Positions 13,582 through 27,700 of a stretch of DNA of 64,000 nucleotides are shown here, one piece after another. A model generated the notes under the pieces. That model made no database searches. It had not been told where the DNA came from and was given only the letters and a program-made list of their open reading frames with translations. Position 1 is the stretch's first letter. Every line of letters begins with the position of its first letter. Origin of the DNA: Nipponacmea schrenckii (taxonomy: Eukaryota > Mollusca > Gastropoda > Lottiidae); the NCBI GenBank assembly GCA_030562195.1, contig JAUJPP010000007.1:22317769-22381768 (forward strand), read 5' to 3'. Both the position numbers and the translations under genes were made by a program.

Positions 13582-14555
13582 TTTTTTTAAATCATTATTT
13601 ATAATAATTTACAAAGATGATACATGATTAATATACAAATGTTAATATTTACATCATTATTTTAAGATATCAATATTGTATCAAAAACTTTCATGAATTA
13701 TGAGTTAATTGTACAAAATTTCTCACACCTCGACACAAAAAGCCCATACAAACTAATGTTACAAAAATCTTCAGTCGATACACTTTTACAAAGTTAGAGA
13801 ATGTTGTGTCTTAGAAATTAAATATACCAAAATAACATATTTTAACTATATAAGACTATTTGATTCCAACTCTGATCAACAATATTAAAAACACCTGATC
13901 AATAGATGCAAAAAGCTTCAAAATATAAAATCAATGCCCACAGCTGATAATACTATTAATGATCTACTCCTGACAGTTATTACTCATTTTAGTTTTGAAA
14001 ACAGTCTTGTGAGCAAATTTGTTCACAACTCCAAGTATGATTCACAATCACCAGAACTGAATTGGAGCCTATCAATATGTGAGCTCAGTTTTAAATGGAT
14101 GATTTAGGTTCTGTAATATACAACATTTTAAATGCTATCGTAAATGTTTAGATTTCAATATTTATAAATCTCATTCACTGAATAACTTACATCAACTTAC
14201 AAAAGAATATTTTTTGAATTTTAGCATCAATTAAATGCAAAATCTAATCTCTATTTGTCTCAAAAATATCTATGCTATGCATAAAAATTAATATGATATC
14301 AGTACTGGTTTAGCCAGGTCCTTCACCTTCTATATTCAGAGAATGTATCAAAGAATAATATTTCTGACAACTATTCTATTGAGTTACCTAAAATTTACAT
14401 GTAAACTCAAGCATCCGTTAAAATGTATCTTACAATAAGGACCGAACTAAATAAAACAAGCACAACCAAGACTAAAAAATAAGAATAGCAACATAATTCT
14501 GACTGTGTAGGAGAAACTGTACATACTATATATTAGAAACTAATACCAATATACA

Positions 14556-17500
14556 TCATTGCATCTTCGATTTCTTTCTAGCTATAGCATCTTCTACAGC
14601 CTTTAACTGTTTTAATAGTTCTTCACGACGCGATGAGTTACTCTTCTTCTGTTTAGCTTGAGCAGGCGGTGCTGGGGCTGGTGCTGGAACTGCTGGTTTA
14701 CCAGGTACTTTGACAGGAGATGCTGGAGCTTTACTTCCTTTAGTTGCTACTACAGGAGTTGTCTTATCTTTGACAGGGGATTTAGATTTGACTGCTCCTG
14801 GTTTGGGAACCTTCTCGCCTACAATAAACAATGATCAATATAATTTAAATATAACATTACTAGTCACAAATAACAAAGAAAGAGATAATAACTAAGCAAG
14901 TATGACTACCCATTGTATAGCAATCTTAATTAAATATCTATCTTACCAAGTATAGATCATACAATAATAACACATAATGTAATAATTACCAGGAGTGGAT
15001 TTAGTTGTTGTAATAGCTTGTTTTTTACTTGGTGGAGCGCCAGTAGATAGATCACCTGGCATTCTTCTTTTAACACTCTGACTAGCATCTCCTCCTTTAT
15101 CTCCCTATAATTAACATGAAGAACCATTTTCAAATGAGATGTTCCAATGAGTAGACAGTATTGGAAACTAAATAATCAGTAAAAATCTGACATCCTTTCA
15201 CAGTGATAACTATTGTGATGAATTTTACAGTTTGACTGGCAATGTGAATAAAAATATATTTTTAACTTACCTTACTTAATAGTGTTAATTTAATATTTGA
15301 TTTTTGCCCAACAAGTTTCATGGGATCTTTAGCTTTTACAGGCGTGACAGGGCCTTGTCTAGTTTGTATATCTGGACGGGTTGTTGATTGTGGCATCTTA
15401 ACTCCACCCCGAGGGTCACCTAACTTCTTTTTACTCTTCCTACTTCCAGCTGAAATAAAATCATATTAACATTTCTTCTGGAGTCAAATTTCATTGCGGC
15501 ATCTAATGTGTTTAGTCAACAAATTATCTTCTCTTTTAGAGTCAAATTGATTGATTGAATTACAGAAATATAATTCTCAGAGACAACATTAATTCCTTTA
15601 TACTAACCTAACCATTCCCAGTGCCACTATATAGTTTTATATTGAAATAGAGAAAACAGTAAACCGGAAAACTAATAATAAATGATAATGACCTATCTTT
15701 TTCTTGTCGTCTGCCTTGGCCTGTTTTTTACTGTCAATATCTCGATATAAATGTTGTGAATCAGCACTGCCACTACCACTACCAGTATGAGAGGATGTGG
15801 AGGAGGTATAACTACTGACAGAACGGGATGATGATGATCTACTACTACCACCACCACTAGAACTACGACTTCGACCCCTGAAATTCAAAAATAAAACTAT
15901 AAAGATAGTTCAAATTGAATTTGAATAACAATTTGACAGCACCGAAACAATCACTGAAATGAAATATTCAACTTAACGTTCAGTCATACACTTCTATTCT
16001 GGGGTGATAAATGTACAATATTTATTAAAATCTGTCAAGAATTAAATATTTTTCAGTATTTTTGATTTTCAATAGGGTTATCCTTGGATGAATACTACTA
16101 GCTTGAACAGTAGCAGAAAAGCATGTTGAACGCATGGCGGAAGTCAGACAAGTCAGGAATTTTTTAAGTTGACCATCATTTTATTTTTTGTAACAGAACC
16201 TATTCTGTTACTCTGAATCTTGAATTTGACATGTTTTTTATGATACACAATGTATCTATTACCGGTATATCACGATTATTTAAAGAAACTGGTATATCCT
16301 GATGTAAACGATATTTCAATATTCTATTTTCCTCGCGATATTACCGTATGAATTCCCAAACCTGTATATGGCCCAGGCCTAGTTCTTCTTGAGTTATAAC
16401 ACAGTCTCAAACAAAGTTTCATTGGAATTAGTCAAGAATTGCACATTGAGGAGTGTTTACGAACCTTTCATGGACAAGGGAAACTGATTTGTAATAGGGT
16501 ACGGGAAAATTGCGGCTTTTAGAGTTTTTACGCGCAATTGTAGGACGGACTGACGGACGGACATCATTATACTACATTATACGACCCCCATTTCATGTGT
16601 GCATATAAAAAGTGTTGCACAAGGATTTCTTACTAAAGAATAATTGAATAACTGATTTTATAGGAAGATAAAATCGCATATTTTTGTCTAAATTTTTTTC
16701 ACACATGTACTTTATACTAGCCTTTTATCTATTTTTTCACCAAACGTTTGTAGATTTTTCTGAGTAAGTGGTATTGTTGCACCTGTAGGAGGCCTACGTC
16801 TATCAGGACTTCTGGAAGGTTTAACAGATATAGAACTTCTGGGTTCCCTAAAAAATACGAAATCCTGGTGAAAATCATATAATCTTCTAAAAGTAACCAA
16901 CAGTATCATGTATAAATCAATTCTGAAAGATGTTTCTTAAGTTTTAGGTAAAAACACTGCAGACAAGGATGAAAATTCATAAGAAGGAATCCCAAAACTC
17001 TCAAAACTAATTGTCCACATTACTAGAAATGAATACAGTGGAACTTGTAATAAGAGACCACTACAGGGAATATTATTTAAGAAAAGTTCTCTTGTGAACG
17101 TAGAGGTTTTTTGGATATTTATTTATTTTTTATGTATTTTATGGCAGCAGGTATATTTACTGATGAATAAAGCTCTTATTAGCCAAGTTCAAAATCTTCA
17201 GATTTTATGTTCATTTTAAGACCTATTATCCCTTTAATGAGGGTGGTCTCTTATGAGTGGATTGGGTCAATTTGTTTTGAATCAATAAAGATCCTAAGCT
17301 CAGCTTAGTTCAATGGAATTTGGGTTTTGCTAATACCTATTTCATTCTGCCTACTACTAAGTCTTGAAAAGGTTACTATTTATAGACAAATGGGAACTAC
17401 TGTGGGTAAACATTTATACATTCAATCACCATAGTCATTTAACACACTTCGTTTTTCTCATGCACTTAGACTCATTTTGATAACACAAAGGAGTGTAAAT

Positions 17501-20500
17501 ACATTGTTGCTGGTCAGGTAAAGAGTTGGTAGCTAATCAGTCAGTAATTACATTGAAAACTCGTACAGGGGACTTTATTGTGGCTGCCTGGTTGTCGTGG
17601 TTGTGTGAACAGGATATACTGTTTATGGTTCTTAATCTATGATGAGTTTATATGACTTTAAAACTTACATATTACGTAGTGGTACAGGAGGTCTAGAGTC
17701 TTGTGGATATACAGGATCTGGTGGTGGTCTTCTATCTATTGGACGTAGAGGTACATTGCGCCCTGGCATATGACGATTATTCACAGGTCTCCTAGGTATA
17801 CCAGGACTACGAGATCGTGACCGGGACCCTGATGACCTAAAGAGAACAATACAATGTTTTATTTCACTATTATAATGTTAGGTCTATATCAGTATAAAAT
17901 TTGAGGTGACAATGGAATCATTTACAGTTCACATATTTAAGGATGGTCAAGGATTGGCCTATATACCAGATATTCTTACCTAGAATAGGAGGAAGATCTA
18001 CTATATGATGAACCACTACTGAATGAATTAGACGAATATGATCTGGAACCTGATGATGAATACGAACTGAAAATAAACAGATTTCCATAAACAAATATAA
18101 TAGCGAATAAATCACATTTTTACAACTGCACACCAATTTTGAAAAAAGTGACATTCTTATTTTCTTCCTAACTGTTGCAGTTTAAAGTAAAAAATTAGTT
18201 ATATTTGTATCAAGTGGTTGACCAATCTCACACTGTTTCTGATTTCAACATCTTCATTTCAATGTACTGTTATGTATGAATGAATATATCAACAATAATA
18301 TATTAGGGAATGAAATATAATACCTTGATGAAGAACCACTGTGAGTTCTTCTTCTTCTATGTCTTGGTCGAGAATTTCTTGGTTTAATTTTCTTAATTGG
18401 AGACTTGGACCTAAAATAATACAAATACATCATTTTATAACTTGATAACTGATTTTGTAACAATTATTCATTTTTCATCATAACATAAAGGTAGCAAGTA
18501 AACAAATACCTGTTTTACGAAAGTGTTTATCTTACCTTTGCCAAGGATCTCTCCATTCATCAGCTCTACCACGATTTGGAGCAGGAGGTACTGAATCACG
18601 AGGATCTGGTGGTGTTTGTCTTACTTTTGACATATTAGGATGATTCATTCTGGAAAGATAATTTCAATGATACATTGAAGTCCGAAAGTGGTAAATATAG
18701 AAATTGGTTAATTTTGGGGGAAAAATAACCATGGTCATGCAAATTAGCTGGAAATCAATTTTGGGTTTTGTGGTATGACGAACGAATCGAAAGAAATACT
18801 TTCATTTAATATTTGAGGAAAGTACTCCTCTAAGGCTTTAAGCCACATCTCAAAACATATACCGCTAAAGTTCAAAGCAACAGAGAAAATTTCTGGCATA
18901 ATAACAGTTTCTAGTCTCCACATTATAACAAGGCCATTAGCTAAATACATAACCACTTACTGTTGTATAAACAGATTAAATACAGACAGATGCATTATCT
19001 TAATACTGTCACAGGACAAGAACTCACCTTTCAACATGTGATGGTATATACTGTTTCTCCTTAAACCTTTCATTCTTCTCCTAAAATAAACCAATCCGGG
19101 TTCATATTTATAATGATAACTGCCATGTTTCCAAATATGTCCTTTCCATGAAATAAAGTCATAAAATTGAAAAATGAAATGAACTGAGTCTATGTCCTTC
19201 TTTTCTGCACCGAATGAGCTAATGTGGATCAGCAACACCTTGCTGTGAGGGAAATATTGCCAAGACAACAACAGTAGGCTTCTCTTTGTGCCATTTCTGC
19301 GATTTCCAACTGTCAAGGGATCTTATACTAACCCTGTAAACATCTAATAATTCTGGTCCTCGAGTCCACCGAACTTCAAAATTTTCAAACTGACCGGGCT
19401 GGAATCCCTGCGGTTTATCATAATACTCATCAGGTTCACTCCTGTAATAGAAAACATAGTACCGGGTATTCAATAAAAAATACTTTAAAATCAATATGTC
19501 TGAGCAGCCTAGACTGCACATTACATCATCATGACTGAAAAAAATTAACAATTTTTGAGCCATCAACATGCTGTGAGAGGAATTCTAGCTATGTATATAA
19601 GGATAACAAATCCTCTTTAGAATCATATCTATGTACTCTTAATTATTGTACAATATGACCTGATGCATTTGTGTAAAAATTGAAATAAAGCCTACCCAGC
19701 ATCATAATATGGATCTTTATAGCGATATCTTTCATTTTCTTTATTAAACTCTCTATCTGGTACATCATCCATTTTCAAGTTCAGTCTCTTTTCTTCAAAG
19801 TCTTGATCTGTCTCTTTTCTTTCTGAAGCTTTTTTCTTCATCTGCAAAATTATTTCATGAATATACAAACAATCAAGCTGCGTTTACTTTCAATTGTTTG
19901 TGATTTATTTGAATTAAATCAAACAATATCAATGACCCTAAAAAAACAGTTTTTCAATATATTATTGTCATACCTCTTTAGCTTGACGCAATCCTCTCTC
20001 CCAGGCTGTTTCCACAACAGGTACTACAGGAGGTGGTGGTGGAGGCAAGATTTCAGGCTCTGGTGGTATCTAAAATAATAACAAGCACTTCATTTCTCTA
20101 ATATCAATAGAAATAAGACTAAAAAATAAAGAAGCAAGAAAAACTATTACTAGTTTATTATAATCCATTTGATTGAAGAACTGCATCAACTTAAAGATAC
20201 AACTATGATATTAATCAATTTTCTTATGATTACTTACATCATTTGGCTGCCATGGTCCACCATTAAAGCCTCTAGGTCCCATAATAACATTAAAACCAGG
20301 TCGTTCAATTAAACTATAATTACCTATAAAAAATAAAAGGATGAGTTTAATTAGTATCTTAAATCTCCAGTACTAATATTTATTCAAATTTATAAATATT
20401 AGTGCTTCCAGACATATACTACAGAGGTGGCATTAGTAATCTGCAGCCTGCCAAAAAACGACGAGTATTGTAGTCAATAACGCTACCTACTTTTATCCGG

Positions 20501-23500
20501 TGTCAAAAATTTTCAGCAAAAAAGTTTTACAACTATTAAAATTATAATGAACAATAAACTGTAGCTGTTTCTTTTATATTCACTACTTAATATGGATGAT
20601 ATAGACTAGTTAATATGGATTATATAGACTAGTTAATATGGATGATATAAGCCTAGACTAGTTAATATGGATTATATAGACTAGTTAATATGGATGATAT
20701 AGACAAGTTAATATGGATGATAAAGAATAGTTCAAGGGATAATAAGCGTTAGAACAAACATAAAAATTTAAGTTCACTCAAATTTGGACAATAACAGTAT
20801 ATATCCATCAGTGGACTTACCTGGTGTCATACCTATACATCAAAATCCCTCTAAAATCCGATAAATCCCCAAAATAAAGTAGTTAATTATAAAGCGCTTA
20901 AGCCATCCATTAAGCGATTTTCAAATTGTAAAATATAAAGGGAAGTAACTCTAACATGTGGGTTTTCACGGGTCCTTGACCCCTACTGTTGAATTGCACA
21001 ATGATGTTTTAGCTTTGATTTACCAGACGCTTTTATTCTCAAACTGAACGAGTATATTCTAACGCCTATTATCCCTTTAATATAGATAATATAGACTAGT
21101 TAATATGGATTATATAGACTAGTTAATATGGATGATATAGACTAGTTAATATGGATTATATAGACTAATTAATATGGATGTTATAGACTAGTTAATATGG
21201 ATTATATAGACTAGTTAATATGGATTGTATAGACTAGTTAATATGGATTGTATAGACTAGTTAATATGGATGGTATAGACTAGTTAATATGGATGATATA
21301 GACTAGTTAATATGGATGATATAGATTAGTTAATATTGATGATATAGACTAGTTAATATGGATGACATAGACTAGTTAATATCGATGATATAGACTAGTT
21401 AATATCAATGATATAGACTAGTTAATATCAATGATATGGTCCACAAAATAACTGATATATCAACCCAGCATTAAAATGGCTCCAGCAATTCGGCGATTCT
21501 CACGAGGAAAATTTCTTGAAGTAAATGGTCAATTCCATGAGTATTAAGACATTCTATCTATTTCAAAGTCTGATACTTATCCAATGTCCCAATACTCGAC
21601 AAAATCAGTATCAGACCTCTGTTTACTCGAAAATCTGAGAAATCCAACACTTTCACTAATCCAAACTTATTTTGCAGCCCCAATGTATGTTGGATTACTC
21701 AAAGTACACTATCTCATTATTTGAATTTCATTTAAGGGTGAGGTAATTCACCTGGTATTTGAATAAAATTAACAATTTTAACACAATGCTTTATATGGTT
21801 GTGAAATTCAGAATCAATTAGCAGCCTAATATTTCATTCAAATGCACCAGAAAGCTTCAAATTGCTCAATTTTAAAATAAAACTTTTCCACGGCCTACGC
21901 AATGCTACTCTATCACACAGCCACTTACCTTTTTCCTTTCCCCTCCTACTCACATATTATTGCCACCCCTGATACTATCTGATATTATTGCCCCCCCCCC
22001 CCTGTTACTATGTGATATCATTGCCACCCCTGATACTATCTCATATTAGATTAACAAACCTTTGTCATTGACTCCAGGATGTAAAAATCTACAATTTTCA
22101 CCCCATGTACAATTTCCTTTAACAAAAAATCTACAGAGAGGTTTAACAAAGGGTTTCTTCATTCCTGGTTCTTTAATTTCACCCTCTTCACATTCATCAT
22201 CCTAGAAGACAAGATATAACATTAGAATAATAGAACATTTATGACACAGTCACTAGTTGAAAGATGTGAAAGATGAATAGCTAATTACAGCTACATAAAT
22301 TAGTTTGTTTTTGTTTGCAATTAAATATATATGGAGATACTTACATCACTGATTTCCCCATCTTCTGATTTATCATTGACCTGAAAGGGAAATCAAACAC
22401 AATTATATAAAGCTGGATAGTGTCTTAATGTCCAGAATTCCAAAAGGGTCATTGTCATATATGAAACTACTTAAATATTCCATGATTAGGATTTCTTTGT
22501 TAAAATGTATAATTTTTCTTTTATAAATAGTACCTCTTCATCATCACTTCTCATTTCACCTTCTTCTTGCTCACTTCTTTGTCCATCTTCCACTTCCTCG
22601 TCATAATCTAATTCTAAATGTTCTTCATTAAAACTTGTGTTAGCAGTTGATTTATTTATTTTTATAGAGTCATGTTTATAATCACCATTAATAGTTGCAT
22701 TACTTACACTAGAGTCCACTTTCACACTACCTGTCTTGTGATTTGAGTCATGTTTCACTGTTACACCACTAGATACACTAGGTTCTTCAAGATCTAAAGG
22801 ATCGTCATCAGAAATATACCCTGAAGCATCAGGGGCTTGGCTCAGGTTTTCATTTAAAGCACTTTTTGTAATATTGGAATCATGTTTAGATTTATCTGAT
22901 TGATCCGGCATATTCAATAATTCATTATCTGATTCATCAGATTCGATTGGCTCTGCACCAGACTCTAGTTTTCTATAAGATGAAGTATTGTCTATTGAAT
23001 CATCAGGAGATTCAATCTCTTCAGCATAAGAAACTTTAGAGCTTGATGTTATATTACTTTGGATAATCTTTGTCTTATTCTCTTCAGATCCAATCTGAGT
23101 AGAATCAGCCAATTTCATATAAGAAAAAGAATCTTCATCAGAACTAACTGTATCTAATTTTTCAGACAATGATGGCAAGGCTTCACTTGACTGACTCACT
23201 TCCCTATCTACACCTGCAGAGTCAATATTTTGGTTGTCTTCATCTAGACAACTGGTCTCCACCTTACTAAATTCTTCATTATTGTCAGTTTTTTGCTGAA
23301 CTCCAACACCTTGAAAAACACATGCAGCTTCAGAATTTTCATTTAACTTTTCAGATGGAATATAATGATCTGAATTTTCTTTTTCAGATTCCTGAGTATC
23401 AAGGTTCTTGTCATTTGCAGATTCAGATTGTGTTGTATTTACACCAAACCCAAACTGCACTGATCCTATATCAGCACTGTCTGGTTCCTGGGCACTTGGA

Positions 23501-23931
23501 GGGTCACAGCTATTCTGTGGAGACAATGAGGACCTGAGGTTTGTCACTAATTGAGATTGAACAGGCATGTCAGAGTCTTTTGGAGAATGTGGTAACATGT
23601 CATATCCTGGAGACTGAGGTCCTAAAGGTGTTCCAGGACTTTTAGGAGAAGCTGGGTTGTCTTGTAACATTTCAGATCCATCTGATTGCATAGGAGACTG
23701 AACACTGTTGTTATCAACCATCATAGCTTCATTCTCAGAATTATCATGATATACTGGTACAGTATAAGAGGCACTGCCGTCCTCCATATTATTACTCCCT
23801 TCATCAGGAGATTGAATACCATCTTCCTCCTCCCCATCTTCAACCATTGGGGAATTCACAGCTTCCATTTCACCATCTTCTTCATTGTTCAAATTAGAAC
23901 ACTCATTATCTGGACTATCAATATCGTCCAT
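14556..23931 (-). CDS. ZC3H18: Zinc finger CCCH domain-containing protein 18
   Basis: Seventeen coding exons, listed 5' to 3' on the minus strand: 23931-22534, 22380-22345, 22201-22060, 20323-20238, 20069-19974, 19841-19696, 19441-19333, 19080-19028, 18649-18536, 18410-18324, 18066-17980, 17836-17669, 16847-16722, 15877-15693, 15449-15271, 15104-14990, 14818-14556. They total 3390 bases, 1129 residues plus stop; the human protein is about 950. Residues 1-466 are a long acidic Ser/Asp/Glu-rich region in one exon. A CCCH finger (C501-x7-C509-x5-C515-x3-H519) follows, then a conserved block with a PPPPPP run and ETAWERGLRQAKE, and Arg/Ser-rich segments. The C-terminus SRREELLKQLKAVEDAIARK is the ZC3H18 signature. 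The family links the nuclear cap-binding complex to RNA decay and export factors. A 5' UTR intron is implied by the acceptor at 23938-23939, just before the start codon. One intron has a GC donor (16721-16720). Confidence 0.95.
15905..16700. other. ZC3H18 intron with a degenerate repeat
   Basis: About 16380-16615 contains a decayed repeat with GGACGGACTGACGGACGGAC (near 16541-16561) and TATACGACCCCC. This resembles, but is not the same as, the TATACGCCCAC family elsewhere in the window. No coding signal was seen. Confidence 0.4.
17049..17255. mobile_element. Small MITE-like segment with GAGACCAC ends
   Basis: AATAAGAGACCACTACAGGG at 17049 faces the inverse GAGGGTGGTCTCTTATGAG ending near 17257. 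Inside the right end lies CCTATTATCCCTTTAA, the terminal motif of the TTAA-type elements at 20735 and 42185. It lies in a ZC3H18 intron. The family is unassigned and the inverted repeat is short. Confidence 0.4.
20586..20734. repeat. 23-bp minisatellite, first block
   Basis: About six copies of the unit TAGTTAATATGGATGATA plus TAGAC, with point variants and one unit containing an insertion. It is interrupted at 20734 by a transposon and resumes at 21077. Confidence 0.9.
20735..21076. mobile_element. Non-autonomous TTAA-target DNA transposon, 342 bp
   Basis: The ends are AGGGATAATAAGCGTTAGAA (left) and the inverse TTCTAACGCCTATTATCCCT (right). The right flank is TTAA; the left flank is TTCA, a one-base decay. 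The interior is closely similar to 42185-42649 but lacks about 125 bases of that copy. TTAA duplication with AGGG ends suggests a Kolobok- or piggyBac-like superfamily (inference). No transposase is present. Confidence 0.85.
21077..21436. repeat. 23-bp minisatellite, second block
   Basis: About fifteen copies of the same TAGTTAATATGGAT-type unit as at 20586-20734. Variants drift to ATTGATG and ATCAATG towards the right end. It lies inside the ZC3H18 intron between 20323 and 22060. Confidence 0.9.
21950..22050. repeat. Short tandem repeat, about 2.5 copies of a roughly 41-bp unit with a poly-C run
   Basis: The unit TATTGCCACCCCTGATACTA plus TCTGATAT is repeated. One copy carries a long C run at about 21990-22002. 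The C run is prone to sequencing-length error. Confidence 0.6.
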
Positions 23932-23939
23932 GGGTGCCT

Positions 23940-24655
23940 AAAAAAATTAATTCAATTTCAGGTTCACTATAGTGCACAATGTCAAAGCTAAATAAAAATT
24001 TCTTTTGCCTTGACTGAATAGGCTATCTTACTTATATCACAGAATGGAAAGATATGATTGATACTAGCTAGTGAGTAATCAAAGAGCTTGACACTGGCAG
24101 ACAGACTGTAAACACTATGGCTTATCATTTAGTTTTTTTTTTTTTGTAAAAGCCTCTGATTGACTGAATTCATGAGCATACATTCCAATCCCTGCATATT
24201 CAAACTACTGTTACAAAAGAAAGGTAGCTGTTACAGTCAAGGTATGAGAGAAAGTTCATAATAACTGCCACAGATGAGCCTGTCCGTATGAACAAATAAG
24301 TTAATCAGACTAAACCATTTTTATGCTTTGAAGTTCCCTGGATAAAATGATGAAACTAGCAGTTTTGTCTTATACTCGTACTTTATGACAACACAGTCAT
24401 CAAAAATATCTTGGGGTAGTAAAACAATTCCATGGGGCATAACATTATAATCACCGACAACGTACTTTCATACATACAAGAAAAGAAGCAAGATTAATTC
24501 AAACCTGAAACAAACAAATCAATAATACCAAAGTCTGTTTATATTGAATGCCTCAGAATAAATCGTATATTGAATAAACAAGTGTATTCCGGTGTACATA
24601 AACATATAGAAATGGGCCTAAAAACACAGAAATTAAATAAAATATAATAATGCAA
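23940..24655 (-). other. Probable 5' UTR intron of ZC3H18
   Basis: The acceptor reads TTTTTTAG just before the start-codon exon. I could not fix the donor of the upstream non-coding exon. No coding signal was found on either strand. Confidence 0.45.
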
Positions 24656-24744
24656 GACCTCGACCGGAGGCTGCCATTACAATTAAAAGATTGGTCAATT
24701 CAAGCCATGTGACCAGAACCGGAAGTACAATGTGATAAAGAAAA
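24656..24744. promoter_or_regulatory. Likely bidirectional promoter of ZC3H18 (-) and CTNNBL1 (+)
   Basis: The segment holds ACCGGAAGT at 24718-24726, an exact ETS/GABP-type site, and an inverted CCAAT box (ATTGGT, 24690-24695). GCCATGTGACC, an E-box-like motif, is near 24704-24714. The CTNNBL1 start codon is 19 bases after the ETS motif and ZC3H18 runs the other way. Local base composition is less AT-rich than the flanks. Shared use is inferred from the geometry. Confidence 0.6.
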
Positions 24745-27700
24745 ATGGAAGTTGAAGAACTACTCTCCTTCAAGGTAAATACTTTTGATGAATGTCTTCA
24801 AAGACAATACAACTCGACTTAATCAAATTCTGATCAGTTTAAATTTCTGTTAACTAAGGATCTATTTTCGATTTTATGACAGTTTTAGGTTATTTGCAAA
24901 GCAGCGAAATAATTCAAAACATTATTTATTTTGTTCCTAAAGAGAGTTATGTCCCCTTGATTGCATAGCCTAACAAATAGTCCAAAAAGTGTAAAATATT
25001 ATTTCTTTATATATGTTCTTTTCAGTTTGATAAACCTGGCACTGCACCATCCAAACGCAAGAAAGTAGATGACAATGATGAAAATTCAGCACCAAAAATC
25101 AAAAGGAAAGGTGCATTGATTAATCAGATAAGAGGAGTTGGAGCTGTTGTGACTGAAGATGATAGAGCTAAAATTGTTAAAATGGTGGTTGAACAGGGAG
25201 ATGTAAGGTTTATACTGAATTTATTTTAGAACTAGTTCACATGTGTAGCCTTTTTGTATTATTTGCATGAAGAAGAATGATAAATTACTGGGTCCGAATT
25301 AATGTATTATTTGCATAGCAATTTTTTGCTCTATGGATGGGATGAAAGCGGATAGCAATTTAGAACTTTGTGAAGCAGTTTGTCTCTGATGTTTAGCAGT
25401 TTTTGTTAAATCCTGCATTTATAGACTTAAGTACACACCTCGTTTGGACAAAGAATAACAACAAGTTGGCAAAAAGCGACGCGAAGAAAGCATCGAACAA
25501 GCCGCAAATACCAAACAGACACTCTTTATATGCCATTAATCTCTATTTTGATTAAAAAAAAAAAGACTTTTTCTTAATTCTTGATTTGTTTATAGGCAGA
25601 GGTTATGGATGAAACAAATCTTAAAAAACTATTATTATCATTTGAGAAGAAATGTTATAAAAATCAAGAGATGAGAATCAAGTTTCCTGACCTCCCCGAA
25701 AAGTATGTAACAAGTGTACTCTCATTATATGTGATATCAGGTTGACAAGTACCCCGGTACCAATAATAACAAATATTTATAGCACATCATTTTGTGCTAT
25801 GTGCAATAGAGTCAATATTATTTGGGGGATATAAAACACACAGTAGTCAGTTATTACTCATTGTAAATGGTGTTACTTAGTAACTATCATTTGGTTTGAT
25901 CCTACATTTTTTGTTTCAGATTTTTAGAATCTGAAGTAGAATTAAATGATGTTATACAAGAAATGCATGTTATTGGAACTGTACCAGAATATTATCAAGT
26001 TTTAGTAGATTTAAATACAGTCCAATCATTATTACAGTTGTTATCTCATGATAATACAGGTGCTTTATTTTCCTTGTTTGTATGTCACTTATGTTCATGG
26101 CTATAACTGTACAACTTTTATTTTATTCTTAATTGAAAGTAATTTATTTTTTGGCTCCTTAGATTTTGCCTTTACCTCTTTTTTATTGAAAATTTTAAAA
26201 TGTTGATACTGGGCCCTTGATGAATGAGGAAAGCTGAAAGTCGGAATTGGCATTTATCCTATCTCATCATTGTGTTGTTTTCTTTTCAGATATATCTATA
26301 GCTGTAGTAGATTTATTACAAGAATTAACAGATGTTGATACTTTAAATGAAAATGATGATGGTGGTACAGCTTTAATAGACGCTCTGGTATATATGCTAT
26401 TTATTATATGCCTATATTATGATATGAAAATAAAAGTTGAACAAGGCTACTTCAAAAGATGATTTATATGATCTACTGCTTTAAAGGAGAAAGATTTAAT
26501 TCCTAGTGAATCCAAAACACAAATACATATTTTATGACAGATATGATTAATTCATAATAAGAAATTTGAGTTGATCAATGTGAAATATGCCATTTACATG
26601 ATTCGTATAACTTTATTTAGCTTGAAGGTCAAATTGTAGCTGTTTTGGTACAGAATTTAGAAAGATTAGATGAAACAGTAAAGGAAGAAGCTGAAGGTGT
26701 CCACAATTCTCTTGGTAATTGTGTTTTTAAATTCATACTAAATTGTTGACAGAGTGTGCATTGTATAAATTGCCTCTAACAATGGAAATGCAAGTAGAAC
26801 ATTTTCAAAATTTATTGAGACAGATTGGTTAGTTTGATGACTTGTATAATCATTCTACTAAAGACTTTTTTTTACTAATGTAGCAATAATAGAGAATATA
26901 ACAGAATTTCGACCTGATATATGTTCAGAAGCAGCACAGCAAGGTTTATTAGCATTTTTATTGAAAAGAATAAAGGTCAGTGCTTATAATTATAAAATAA
27001 AACTTATTATTGAAGGGAATTTTCTAACATTGCCAACATATATACTTTAGAATGCACCAAAATAATTATATTATTTGTTAAATTCTTCTGGGTTGGGTAG
27101 GTGAAGAATGGCATCAAACCTTTCTATGACACTTCTGTATATTGTGTAATTTTTTAATTCTGATTGTCTAGTACTGCACTAATCAAGATCCATTTGCCAT
27201 TGGAAGTAAAAGGCATCAAGAATCATGATTTATCTGATAAAAAATTGATATTTTTCAGTCTAAGATACCATTTGATGATAATAAAGTATATGCTAGTGAA
27301 ATATTAGCTATTTTGTTGCAGAATACTGATGGTAAGGTTATTTATCAAATTGTTTGAAAATTATCAAGAAACGTGTATTATGAAACTATTCCAACTAGTA
27401 TTTGCTAATGTCTTTCAAAACATATCTCAAGTAAATTTTGAACATGGGATAAAAGGTTGACTCTAGTCTAGCCTGCTTAAAGTAAGCTGATATTGTAATG
27501 TGTGATCATATTATTTTTTGTAGAAAATCGAATATTGTTGGGTGAAGTTGATGGCATAGATGTATTATTGTCACAATTAGCTGTAAGTTATTTTTTTTTT
27601 TATATGAATGATTGTTATATATACAAGCCTGCTAAAATCTTTACTTATACTCCTGCTGAAATAATAAAGCTGAGGTTTTATATACTCAATATCCCTAATG

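Noticed and set aside
23322..23991. Plus-strand ORFs of 71 and 101 codons
   Set aside because: They are antisense shadows of the long acidic first coding exon of ZC3H18.
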